This document shows positions 1-6,679 of a stretch of 15,045 bases of DNA, piece after piece (the stretch's first letter is position 1; each line of letters starts with the position of its first letter). The stretch is from assembly GCA_964342265.1 (NCBI GenBank), contig CAYFFE010000090.1, forward strand, positions 1-15,045, in the 5' to 3' direction. The stretch comes from Halioxenophilus sp964342265. Lineage in GTDB: Bacteria; Pseudomonadota; Gammaproteobacteria; Pseudomonadales; Cellvibrionaceae. The position numbers and the translations under genes are program-made. Under the pieces are notes generated by a model, which worked only from the letters and a program-made list of their open reading frames with translations, ran no database searches and was not told where the DNA came from.

Positions 1-40
1 TTTGTAATTTCCATAACCACAGATAATATCAAAATTAGTG

Positions 41-220
41 TTAACAGGCCCTAGTAAGAATCTGCTTGAGGGTTTGCTCGGTGGGTTGGGAAATTAATCC
101 GGCGTTATCCACCACCCGCCCGGTTAATCTTGGAAACTCCAGTTTTTTTGCAAACGCAGAATTACAGAAAACCAGTAAAAGAATCGCAATTGGAGCAAAA
201 GTAAAACGCGCGAATGGCAT
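41..220 (-). pseudogene. Truncated TPM-domain (YgcG-like) protein, N-terminal fragment
   Basis: A 59-codon reading frame starts with ATG overlapping the lemA stop (TAATG), so the two are translationally coupled. It opens with a signal peptide (hydrophobic stretch at about residues 8-19, cleavage probably after AFA). It continues with LTGRVVDNAGLIS, the hallmark beginning of the TPM domain of YgcG-type proteins, which commonly follow lemA. The frame ends in a stop (41-43) a few codons after the first TPM helix, where a normal family member runs on for about 200 residues or more. The two other minus-strand frames in the remaining 40-60 bases do not resume a TPM sequence either, so this looks like a break or junction rather than one missing base. 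A contig-end artefact is possible because the site is so near the window edge. Family assignment is fairly sure; cause of truncation is not. Confidence 0.6.
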
Positions 221-831
221 TAAAACTCTACCTGAGGTGCCTCATCGGCATTTTCGGCCGTGGCTTTGTAGGTTTCTCGCAGCGGTAAATCGCTGTACAA
301 CAAACCGTGCCAGATCTTACCGGGAAAGGTGCGAATTTCTGTGTTGTAAGCGTTAACTGAGGTAATAAAATCGCGGCGTGCAACGGCGATTCGGTTTTCG
401 GTACCTTCTAACTGCGACTGTAACGCTAAGAAATTCTGGTTGGCTTTAAGGTTGGGATAGCGTTCGGCCACCACCATTAAACGACTAAGAGCGCCGCGCA
501 ATTGATTTTGCGCTTGTTCGAATTGCTGTAACGCTTGTGGGTCGTTTAGTAGATTGCCATCAACCTGAATGCTGCCAACTTTAGCACGAGCTTCGGTAAC
601 GGCTGTTAAGGTTTCGCGTTCGTGCTCCACATAACCTTTCACAGTATTGACTAAATTGGGCACCAAGTCGGCCCGACGCTGGTATTGATTTTCTACTTGT
701 GCCCAATCGGCTTTGACTTGCTCATCAAGCGTAGGAATATTATTAACGCCACAACCCGATAAAACCAAAAAAGACGCAAACAGTAAAACTACTGCCGCGC
801 CTTTCGGTGAAGATTTAAATAAAACAAACAC
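220..831 (-). CDS. lemA: LemA family lipoprotein
   Basis: This is a 203-residue LemA family protein, about the usual length. The N-terminus is a lipoprotein signal (KSSPKG n-region, hydrophobic core, lipobox LSGC with the acylated Cys at residue 27). The LemA core follows at about residues 36-75, including the conserved stretch WAQVENQYQRRADLVPNLV. The rest is predominantly helical, as in the antiparallel bundle of this family. The start is GTG at 829-831 with no clear Shine-Dalgarno sequence, so translation is probably coupled to ccmG, which ends 11 bp upstream. LemA proteins often sit next to TPM-domain proteins, as here, but their biochemical role is not established. Its placement directly after ccmG suggests cotranscription with the ccm operon; a role in cytochrome maturation is not implied. 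Confidence 0.93.
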   Translation of the reverse strand: MFVLFKSSPKGAAVVLLFASFLVLSGCGVNNIPTLDEQVKADWAQVENQYQRRADLVPNLVNTVKGYVEHERETLTAVTEARAKVGSIQVDGNLLNDPQALQQFEQAQNQLRGALSRLMVVAERYPNLKANQNFLALQSQLEGTENRIAVARRDFITSVNAYNTEIRTFPGKIWHGLLYSDLPLRETYKATAENADEAPQVEF

Positions 832-842
832 GATGAAACGTT

Positions 843-1364
843 TTACAACTGAGAATAAATAGCAGCCAGCTCAGACTGCCAGTTATCTTTACTAATCACA
901 CCCACCTGTTTGTAGCGAATTACACCGCTTGCGTCTACAAAGTAAGTTTCTGGCGCGCCAAAAACTCCTAAATCAATCCCCAAACGGCCATCTTCATCAA
1001 CAATATTCAGCGCGTACGGATTGCCAAGTTTTTGCAACCAAATTTTGGCCTCGGCGGTGTCGTCTTTGTAGTTGATACCCACAACCTTGACACCCTGTTC
1101 GGAAAGCTTATTTAAAAAAGGGTGCTCAACCCGACAAGAGACACACCAGGTTGCCCATACGTTTAATAAATACGGCTCACCAATTAACGATTCGTCGGTG
1201 ATCATGCCGTTAGCTTCATCCAATGCCGGTAATTCAAAATCCGGCACGGTTTTATCAATTAAAGCACTGGGCATTTCGGTGGGATCAAGCTGTAAGCCCC
1301 GATAAAACAAAATGCCCATGACGGCAAAAACCGCCAGGGGTAAAAACATTTGCCAACGTTTCAC
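843..1364 (-). CDS. ccmG: CcmG/DsbE thiol:disulfide interchange protein
   Basis: A 173-residue membrane-anchored periplasmic thioredoxin-like protein. It has an uncleaved N-terminal anchor (residues about 5-22) and then a thioredoxin fold. The active site WCVSC has Cys74 and Cys77. The CcmG-specific segment GVFGAPET (residues 133-140) carries the cis-proline at 138. In System I cytochrome c maturation, CcmG is kept reduced by DsbD/CcdA and in turn reduces disulfides in apocytochrome c or CcmH, so that CXXCH motifs are free for heme attachment. The start is GTG (1362-1364), preceded by AGGA about 7 bases upstream. It lies 18 bp after ccmF, so it is in the same operon. The gene after it is lemA rather than the expected ccmH. 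Confidence 0.95.
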   Translation of the reverse strand: MKRWQMFLPLAVFAVMGILFYRGLQLDPTEMPSALIDKTVPDFELPALDEANGMITDESLIGEPYLLNVWATWCVSCRVEHPFLNKLSEQGVKVVGINYKDDTAEAKIWLQKLGNPYALNIVDEDGRLGIDLGVFGAPETYFVDASGVIRYKQVGVISKDNWQSELAAIYSQL

Positions 1365-1382
1365 AATTCAGTCCTATAGTTT

Positions 1383-3404
1383 TTACTCAGTGCCCGCCGT
1401 TTTTTCAGCAAAGATCGGAGTGGTTTCGGGCGATTGTTTTTCTTGTGACGTATGTTGATTTTCTTTGTTTTTCACTCGCGCACGGTAGCGTTTATCAGCT
1501 ACAGCAATAGCGCCACCAACAGCCATAAATACAGCCCCCAGCCAAATCCAAACCACAAACGGCTTAAAGTGAACGCGCACCGCCCAGGCATCGCCTTCCA
1601 AAGGTTCCCCCATGGCCACGTATAAATCGCGGAAAAAGGTGGTATTTATGGAAGCTTCGGTCATGGTTTGGCCACCTGATAAATAATTGCGCTTTTCAGG
1701 CTTTAGGTGGGCAATAAACTGATCACCGTTGGTGACTTCGATGTCGCCCTGTTGAGCCACGTAGTTAGGGCCGCGCACTTCGTTTACACCGTTAAACAAG
1801 TATTGGTTGCCACCCACTTCAATGGTAACGCCGGGCTCCAAACGCACGTCTTTTTGATCACTGTAAATAGTATTGAGAGTAACACCCAACACTGTGATGG
1901 CAACACCCAAGTGAGCCAACACCATACCGTGATAGCTAAGTTTTAACTTTTTAAAGCCCACAAAGAAGTTTTTGGCATTGCGGGTTTTGTGGATCATATC
2001 GCCGAGGGTGGTAAAAATTACCCAGCTGCCAATAAGCACAGAAACCGCCGCCGCAATTGAATACTCTTCGGCGTAAAACAGCGGAAAAGTTACACCCGCA
2101 ATTAAACTCAATACTAACGGTTTAACCAGTAAACCGCGTAAATATTTAAGCTGAGATTTTTTCCAAACCGCCAGGGGCCCGATACCCATCAACACGCAAA
2201 CGATGGCCATTAGCGGTACAAAGAAACTGTTGAAAAACGGCGGGCCCACAGAAATTCGGCCCAGTCCCAAAGCATCGGCAATCAGAGGGTACAAAGTACC
2301 CAACAACACCGTTGCGGTAGTCACCACAAAAACAATGTTATTGCCTAACAATAAAGTTTCGCGAGACAACCAGTTAAAGCGCGCAATGGATTTAACTTCT
2401 GGCGCACGGAAAGCATAAAGCGTAAGCGAGCCGCCGATAACAAACAGCAAGAAGCCCAAAATAAACACACCGCGAGCGGGATCGGAAGCAAAGGCGTGTA
2501 CCGAAGTAATAACGCCGGAGCGAACCAGGAAGGTGCCCAAAAGGCTCAACGAGAAAGCCAAAATCGCCAGCAAAATGGTCCAGCTTTTGAACACACCGCG
2601 TTTTTCAGTCACGGCTAGGGAATGGATTAAAGCGGTGCCTACCAGCCACGGCATAAATGAGGCGTTCTCGACTGGATCCCAGAACCACCAACCGCCCCAG
2701 CCAAGTTCGTAGTAGGCCCACCAACTGCCCAAAGCAATGCCCAAAGTAAGGAAAGACCAAGCTACGGTGCTCCAAGGGCGAGACCAACGCGCCCAGGCGC
2801 TGTCCAAACGACCGCCGATTAACGCGGCAATGGCGAAGGCGAAAGCCACTGAGAAACCCACATAGCCCATGTACAACATCGGCGGATGGAAAATAAATCC
2901 GGGGTCTTGCAACAGCGGGTTGAGGTCGGAACCTTCCTGCGGTTGATCGGGCAAAATGCGATCGAACGGGTTGGACGTTAGAATGGTGAACAGCAAAAAG
3001 CCCACAGACACCATGCCCATTACCGACAGTACTCGCGCCAGCATTTCCAAGGGCAGGTTGCGACTGAACAGCGCAATGGCGAAGGTCCACATGGCCAGCA
3101 TCCAAACCCACAGTAACAGCGACCCTTCATGACCACCCCAAACCGCACAGGCCTTGTAATAAATAGGCAACAGGCTGTTAGAGTTTTGGGCAACGTAGGC
3201 CACAGAGAAATCGTCTTGAATAAACGCTGTGGTTAAGCAGGCAAAAGCGATGGAGATAAAAACAAACAGGCCCGCGGCAATAGAGCGCGAGGCCTGCATC
3301 AAAGGAACTTGCCCAGTAAAACTGCCCGCCAGAGGCACCAGCGATAAAATTAGCGACAGTACCAGAGCAAGAATGAGGCTAAAGTGACCTAACTCAGGAA
3401 TCAT
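1383..3404 (-). CDS. ccmF: CcmF, cytochrome c heme lyase subunit
   Basis: A 673-residue polytopic inner-membrane protein of the HCT (heme handling) family. The tryptophan-rich WWD domain lies at about residues 228-247, with GWGGWWFWDPVENASFMPWL as its core. Histidines at 173, 261 and 303 fall at the same numbers as the known heme-ligating histidines of E. coli CcmF. A further His in the segment HGMVLAHLG (492 or 498) probably matches E. coli His491. CcmF takes heme from holo-CcmE and, with CcmH, joins it to the apocytochrome thiols. The C-terminal soluble region is followed by a last membrane segment near residues 615-640 and a charged tail. The ATG lies inside the end of ccmE (11-bp overlap) behind a GAGGTGA ribosome site. 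Complete and ordinary in length. Confidence 0.97.
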   Translation of the reverse strand: MIPELGHFSLILALVLSLILSLVPLAGSFTGQVPLMQASRSIAAGLFVFISIAFACLTTAFIQDDFSVAYVAQNSNSLLPIYYKACAVWGGHEGSLLLWVWMLAMWTFAIALFSRNLPLEMLARVLSVMGMVSVGFLLFTILTSNPFDRILPDQPQEGSDLNPLLQDPGFIFHPPMLYMGYVGFSVAFAFAIAALIGGRLDSAWARWSRPWSTVAWSFLTLGIALGSWWAYYELGWGGWWFWDPVENASFMPWLVGTALIHSLAVTEKRGVFKSWTILLAILAFSLSLLGTFLVRSGVITSVHAFASDPARGVFILGFLLFVIGGSLTLYAFRAPEVKSIARFNWLSRETLLLGNNIVFVVTTATVLLGTLYPLIADALGLGRISVGPPFFNSFFVPLMAIVCVLMGIGPLAVWKKSQLKYLRGLLVKPLVLSLIAGVTFPLFYAEEYSIAAAVSVLIGSWVIFTTLGDMIHKTRNAKNFFVGFKKLKLSYHGMVLAHLGVAITVLGVTLNTIYSDQKDVRLEPGVTIEVGGNQYLFNGVNEVRGPNYVAQQGDIEVTNGDQFIAHLKPEKRNYLSGGQTMTEASINTTFFRDLYVAMGEPLEGDAWAVRVHFKPFVVWIWLGAVFMAVGGAIAVADKRYRARVKNKENQHTSQEKQSPETTPIFAEKTAGTE

Positions 3405-3858
3405 AAGACATCACCTCACAGGTTGCCTGGTGATCGGCACCGTCACCGGCCATATCGGCCACCTCAGGTGGAGTGTAATTTTCGTCGTGCTTGGCCAAAA
3501 CTTGTGTGGCCATAAACACGCCGTCGCTGTTGAGCTTACCCGTTACCACGGCCGCTTCGCCTTCGGCGAATAGATCCGGCAGGATGCCGCTGTAGTGCAC
3601 CTCTAAATTGGCCGCGCCATCGGTAATTTGGAAGGCCACGTCTAAGCTTGTTTTAGAGCGCTCGATTGTACCCGGCAACACACAGCCACCGGCGCGAATG
3701 TGCTTATCAAGCGGCGCTTCGCCGGCGACAATTTTGGCCGGCGGGTAAAACAGATTAATGTTGTCGCGCAGGGCAAAAACTATCAGACCCACGGCCACAG
3801 AGGCGAAAGCGACGATGAATAAAACCAAGAACAATCGTTGTTTACGTGCTGCGTGCAT
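3394..3858 (-). CDS. ccmE: CcmE, periplasmic heme chaperone
   Basis: A 154-residue heme chaperone with one N-terminal membrane anchor (about residues 8-30) and a periplasmic OB-fold domain. The signature YSGILPDLFAEGEAAVVTG occupies about residues 89-107. The heme-binding segment HDENYTPPE starts at residue 124. His124 corresponds to the covalent heme ligand (E. coli His130) and Tyr128 to the axial ligand (E. coli Tyr134). CcmE receives heme from CcmC with help from CcmD, and is released by the CcmAB ATPase to deliver heme to CcmF. Residue 59 is Cys within RAGGCVLPG, where most relatives have Met or another hydrophobic residue; a second Cys is at 147. The ATG at 3856-3858 has only a weak ribosome site and lies 30 bp after ccmD. 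It overlaps ccmF by 11 bp. Confidence 0.95.
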   Translation of the reverse strand: MHAARKQRLFLVLFIVAFASVAVGLIVFALRDNINLFYPPAKIVAGEAPLDKHIRAGGCVLPGTIERSKTSLDVAFQITDGAANLEVHYSGILPDLFAEGEAAVVTGKLNSDGVFMATQVLAKHDENYTPPEVADMAGDGADHQATCEVMSYDS

Positions 3859-3888
3859 AATGATACTTGATGAGTAGAAAGTTAATGT

Positions 3889-4122
3889 TTAGCTATTGTG
3901 CGCCGAAGCCGTTGAATCGGCGGTGGGATCAATAGCCTGCCCTGTCGTAAGTTTCTTTTGTCGAGCTAGCGTCTTTAACAAGCGCTTTTTAGCCATCATC
4001 GGCCCAACCAAAAGGTAGGCCAAACCGATGAAAGTAACCAGGTAGCACACCCACACGTAAGGGCCGTGCCCCGCCATGTTGATGAGCTCTGCAATACTGT
4101 TAAATTGAAAGGTAATGTCCAT
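3889..4122 (-). CDS. ccmD: CcmD, heme exporter small subunit
   Basis: A 77-residue single-span membrane protein. The pattern MAGHGPYVWVCYLVTF followed by a hydrophobic stretch to about residue 43 and a basic cytoplasmic tail (KKRLLKTLARQKK) is typical of CcmD. The protein stabilises CcmC-CcmE and is needed for release of heme-loaded CcmE by CcmAB. It starts with ATG one base after the ccmC stop, so it is translationally coupled, and lies between ccmC and ccmE as in most System I operons. The C-terminal tail after the basic segment (from about residue 60) is polar and shows no recognisable motif. Confidence 0.93.
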   Translation of the reverse strand: MDITFQFNSIAELINMAGHGPYVWVCYLVTFIGLAYLLVGPMMAKKRLLKTLARQKKLTTGQAIDPTADSTASAHNS

Positions 4123-4123
4123 A

Positions 4124-4861
4124 TTATCCCGCCGCTAAATCCTGTACCCAGCGCGCTTTGCGCTCACGCTGCAATATTTCGCTGCGTGTGCGCATGATCA
4201 GCACCAGCGCGTAAAAACAATAAAAGCCAACCACCATGGTTAGTAACGGATACATCATGGATGGATCAATGGTGCTGGATTCGGTGAATTTGATGGTGGC
4301 AGGTTGATGCAACGTGTACCACCAATCTACCGACTTATAAATGATGGGAATATTCACTGTGCCCACCAACGCTAATATGGCACTGGCTTTGTTGGCGGAT
4401 TCCTCTCGCTCAAAAGCATTTTGCAGAGCGATAACGCCTAGATAAAGGAAGAACAAGATCAACATGGAGGTAATGCGTGCATCCCACACCCACCAAGTTC
4501 CCCAAGTAGGTTTACCCCACACCGCGCCGGTGAACAAAGAAATAAACGTGAGCACCGCACCGATGGGAGCCGCCGCGCGCATGGTGAGCGACGCGACTTT
4601 CATTTTCCAGATTAGACCCACCGCGCCGGCAATGGCCATAACGTAGTAACCGGCCAGTGACAAGAACGCCGCCGGCACATGAATAAAGATGATGCGGTAG
4701 CTATTGCCTTGCTTGGCATCCATAGGAGCAAATGCTAAGCCCCACGCACTGCCTACAATTAACAGCAAAATTGCCACTGCGCCTAACCAAGGTAACCAAC
4801 TGGTAGTTTTTTGATAAAACCACTTTGGCGACCCCCACTGATGGAACCACGTCCAAGCCAT
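4124..4861 (-). CDS. ccmC: CcmC, heme transporter / CcmE heme-loading protein
   Basis: A 245-residue six-span inner-membrane protein of the HCT family. The tryptophan-rich WWD motif WGKPTWGTWWVWD is at residues 115-127. Flanking histidines at 61 (IHVPAAF) and 185 (LHQPATI) match E. coli His60 and His184, which ligate heme. CcmC binds heme at the periplasmic face and attaches it to CcmE with CcmD. The ATG is fixed by an in-frame TAA 18 bases upstream and is preceded by an AGGG ribosome site. It is separated from ccmB by 344 bp of noncoding sequence, unlike the tight packing of the rest of the operon, so it may be the first gene of a second transcript. Confidence 0.96.
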   Translation of the reverse strand: MAWTWFHQWGSPKWFYQKTTSWLPWLGAVAILLLIVGSAWGLAFAPMDAKQGNSYRIIFIHVPAAFLSLAGYYVMAIAGAVGLIWKMKVASLTMRAAAPIGAVLTFISLFTGAVWGKPTWGTWWVWDARITSMLILFFLYLGVIALQNAFEREESANKASAILALVGTVNIPIIYKSVDWWYTLHQPATIKFTESSTIDPSMMYPLLTMVVGFYCFYALVLIMRTRSEILQRERKARWVQDLAAG

Positions 4862-4906
4862 AACTCTACCCTTGCCTTATCAACGGGCTAATCCTAAGCC
4901 CTACTA

Positions 4907-4934
4907 ATCTTAAAATCTTGTCGTACGTACGTAA
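4907..4934 (-). promoter_or_regulatory. Possible promoter for ccmC-ccmG-lemA
   Basis: On the minus strand TTACGT (4929-4934) and TAAGAT (4907-4912) are separated by 16 bp and lie about 45-75 bases upstream of the ccmC ATG. Each box has a partial match to the sigma70 consensus. The -35 part overlaps the repeated TACG palindrome, which could be an operator. Weak on sequence alone; supported mainly by the unusual gap in front of ccmC. Confidence 0.25.
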
Positions 4935-5093
4935 TTGGCTGTGTTTTTTAATCCAGCCTTGCTGTTTAAACCCTAATGCCGCGTTCTAAACCTTAACGTC
5001 GCAGGGCACTTGTTCGTTACGCACCGATTTGCTTAATGGCCTAACGTTAATCCAACCACTAACGCCGGCTATTGAACTAACCATCGAGTCAAA

Positions 5094-5120
5094 GGAACCG
5101 CAAATATCACAGAAGGTTCC
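5094..5120 (-). terminator. Possible weak terminator after ccmB
   Basis: The inverted repeat GGAACC (5094-5099) / GGTTCC (5115-5120) has a 15-base loop and lies about 85 bases past the ccmB stop. On the minus strand it is followed by only three T residues, so it could be an attenuating hairpin, a processing site or a protein site rather than a true intrinsic terminator. Confidence 0.25.
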
Positions 5121-5205
5121 CTAATTTATTATATTTCTTTCAACGCTTGGTTTCTGCTTAATCAATCGCATTCATCAATGACTAAACCCGCGTAGAGCGA
5201 TGAAT

Positions 5206-5901
5206 CTAGCTATTGGCGCTGACTCTCAGTGCTCCAGCCGCCGCAAACGGTGCCGATAGCGTCGCCAACGCCATAAAAGCGCCCAAAACCGCCAGTTGCG
5301 CGGTGTAGGGTGAGTTGTCGGCAGCACTGGCCACTGCACTGGCACCGAATATCAGCACGGGCGCATATAAAGGCATAATAATAAGCGACAACAACAAGCC
5401 GCCCTTCCTCAAACCCACAGTGAGCGCGGCGCCAATCGCGCCCACCAAGCTCAATGTGGCGGTACCCAACATGAGCGACAAAATCAAAGGCCCAAAGCCG
5501 CCGCCGGGCAACGATAACATCACGCCCAGCAGCGGTGCCATGAGCGTTAACGGCAAGCCCGTGACCAACCAATGCACTAGGGTTTTCGCCAGCACAACCA
5601 AGTAAAGAGGCTGAGGCGAAATTAAATATTGCTCCAGTGATCCGTCTTCAAAATCGCTCTTAAATAGACCATCCAGCGACAATAAGGTTGCCAGCAATGC
5701 CACGACCCAAATCATCCCCGGAGCCAGCTTAGCCAACAGTGCGGGATCGGGCGTGATGCCAAGCGGCACCATGGTGATCACGATTAAAAAGAAGATCAGT
5801 GGGTTAAACAGCTCGCCACGATTGTGATAAGCCAAGACCAAATCGCGTTTAAGAGTGGCGTTGAACGAGGAAAACAGGCCCGGCGATACTTGCTCAGTCA
5901 T
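5206..5901 (-). CDS. ccmB: CcmB, heme exporter membrane subunit
   Basis: A 231-residue ABC-2 type membrane protein with about six transmembrane segments, close to the family length of about 220. The segment DGSLEQYLISPQPLYLVVLA (about residues 86-105) is typical of CcmB, just after a Leu-rich second span. With the ATPase CcmA and with CcmCD it forms the complex that uses ATP hydrolysis to release heme-loaded CcmE from CcmC. The ATG overlaps the end of ccmA by 8 bp, and a GAGG ribosome site lies within the ccmA coding sequence, so expression is coupled. A 344-bp noncoding gap follows instead of the usual immediate ccmC. Confidence 0.95.
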   Translation of the reverse strand: MTEQVSPGLFSSFNATLKRDLVLAYHNRGELFNPLIFFLIVITMVPLGITPDPALLAKLAPGMIWVVALLATLLSLDGLFKSDFEDGSLEQYLISPQPLYLVVLAKTLVHWLVTGLPLTLMAPLLGVMLSLPGGGFGPLILSLMLGTATLSLVGAIGAALTVGLRKGGLLLSLIIMPLYAPVLIFGASAVASAADNSPYTAQLAVLGAFMALATLSAPFAAAGALRVSANS

Positions 5902-6535
5902 AAGCCACCTCGGGTTGGTACTTGAGCAAGTTAATCTTCACCAGTTTGGATACGTTCATATCCTGGTGTGTGGTAAGAATAACCACCCCACCGTTATCGG
6001 TATGTTCGGCAATTTTAGCTTCGAGCGCGGCCACACCCTTTTTATCGATGGCGGTAAAGGGCTCATCGAGAATCCACAGAGGCGGCGGATTTAAGTAAAG
6101 GCGAGCCAAGGCCGCACGCCGCTGCTGCCCCGCCGACAACTGAAAACACGGCACTTCTTCAAAGCCATACAAACCCACCGCCGCCAGCGCTTGCTCCAAT
6201 TGCGATTTTTCTAAACCACCGGCCATGCGCGCGTACCAAGATAAATTTTCTAACGGCGACAGGGATTTTTTCACACCGGGCAAATGGCCGATGTAGAGAA
6301 GATGATTGAGGTAATCAAACTTGAATTTGCCGAGCGATTGGCCGCACCAAAGGATATCGCCACGGTAATCACTGGATAAGGTAGTGAGAACGCGCAACAG
6401 AGTGGTTTTACCACTGCCGTTCGGCCCTTCAATTTGCACGACATCGCCGGCGGCGATTCGATGGTTTAGGCCGGTGAACAGCGTGCGATCATCCCTCTCG
6501 CACTCCAGATCCACCAACTCCAGATCAATTCCCAA
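5894..6535 (-). CDS. ccmA: CcmA, ABC ATPase of the heme chaperone release complex
   Basis: A 213-residue ABC ATP-binding protein. The Walker A motif GPNGSGKTT is at residues 37-45, the signature LSAGQQRR at 133-140, the Walker B motif LWILDEP at 153-159, and the switch histidine at 190 (LTTH). Length and the SAGQQRR form of the signature are characteristic of CcmA. It works in the cytoplasm with CcmB to release holo-CcmE from CcmC. The start is TTG (6533-6535). There is no ATG or GTG between it and an in-frame TAG four codons upstream, and an AGGAG ribosome site sits six bases before the TTG. It is the first gene of the operon, with a good promoter at 6601-6628, and is divergent from fliK. 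Confidence 0.96.
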   Translation of the reverse strand: MGIDLELVDLECERDDRTLFTGLNHRIAAGDVVQIEGPNGSGKTTLLRVLTTLSSDYRGDILWCGQSLGKFKFDYLNHLLYIGHLPGVKKSLSPLENLSWYARMAGGLEKSQLEQALAAVGLYGFEEVPCFQLSAGQQRRAALARLYLNPPPLWILDEPFTAIDKKGVAALEAKIAEHTDNGGVVILTTHQDMNVSKLVKINLLKYQPEVAYD

Positions 6536-6541
6536 GTCTGT

Positions 6542-6546
6542 CTCCT
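6542..6546 (-). promoter_or_regulatory. Ribosome binding site that fixes the TTG start of ccmA
   Basis: AGGAG on the minus strand lies six bases before TTG at 6533-6535. An in-frame TAG just upstream excludes an earlier start, so the TTG is the only start that keeps the full N-terminal strand of the ABC domain. Confidence 0.7.
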
Positions 6547-6600
6547 AACACGCGATGCTCTGGATAGGCATCTTCGCAGCGAGTGGCTAAACGAACGGCG

Positions 6601-6628
6601 ATTATACTCAGCTAGACTCTATTGTTAA
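6601..6628 (-). promoter_or_regulatory. Sigma70-type promoter of the ccm operon
   Basis: On the minus strand a TTAACA -35 box (6623-6628; five of six consensus bases) and a perfect TATAAT -10 box (6601-6606) are separated by 16 bp. Transcription would start near 6594, giving a leader of about 58 bases before the ccmA TTG. This is the best promoter match noticed in the window and lies in the 144-bp divergent region shared with fliK. Confidence 0.6.
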
Positions 6629-6679
6629 GTCTGTTATTCCAAGAAGACAGACACACCGACGACAAAGAGTGACTAGCGG

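Larger units (their letters stand above)
4862..5205. other. 344-bp noncoding gap between ccmB and ccmC
   Basis: No credible reading frame is visible on either strand. From left to right the gap holds a possible minus-strand promoter for ccmC (4907-4934), a 10-bp palindrome CGTACGTACG (4922-4931), and an imperfect 17-bp direct repeat with a 20-bp period (4967-4983 and 4987-5003, 13 of 17 matching). A GGAACC/GGTTCC hairpin (5094-5120) lies closer to the ccmB end. The stretch is rich in CTAA/TTAG words. I found no transposase remnant. The spacing is unusual because ccmB and ccmC are normally nearly contiguous. Confidence 0.6.

Noticed and set aside
66..356. A 96-codon plus-strand frame at the left edge
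   Set aside because: It lies opposite lemA and the TPM fragment, both of which have clear family motifs on the minus strand; its sequence resembles nothing.
2605..3111. A 168-codon open frame on the minus strand inside ccmF
   Set aside because: It is out of frame with an unmistakable CcmF and has an unnatural His/Arg/Val-rich composition; it is a by-product of the GC-rich ccmF codon pattern.
5036..5070. GCCTAAC near 5037-5043, resembling an integron attC core
   Set aside because: No matching GTTRRRY partner at a sensible distance, no integrase and no cassette structure nearby.
5210..5572. A 120-codon open frame on the minus strand inside ccmB
   Set aside because: It lies within the true CcmB frame and has no recognisable domain or ribosome site.
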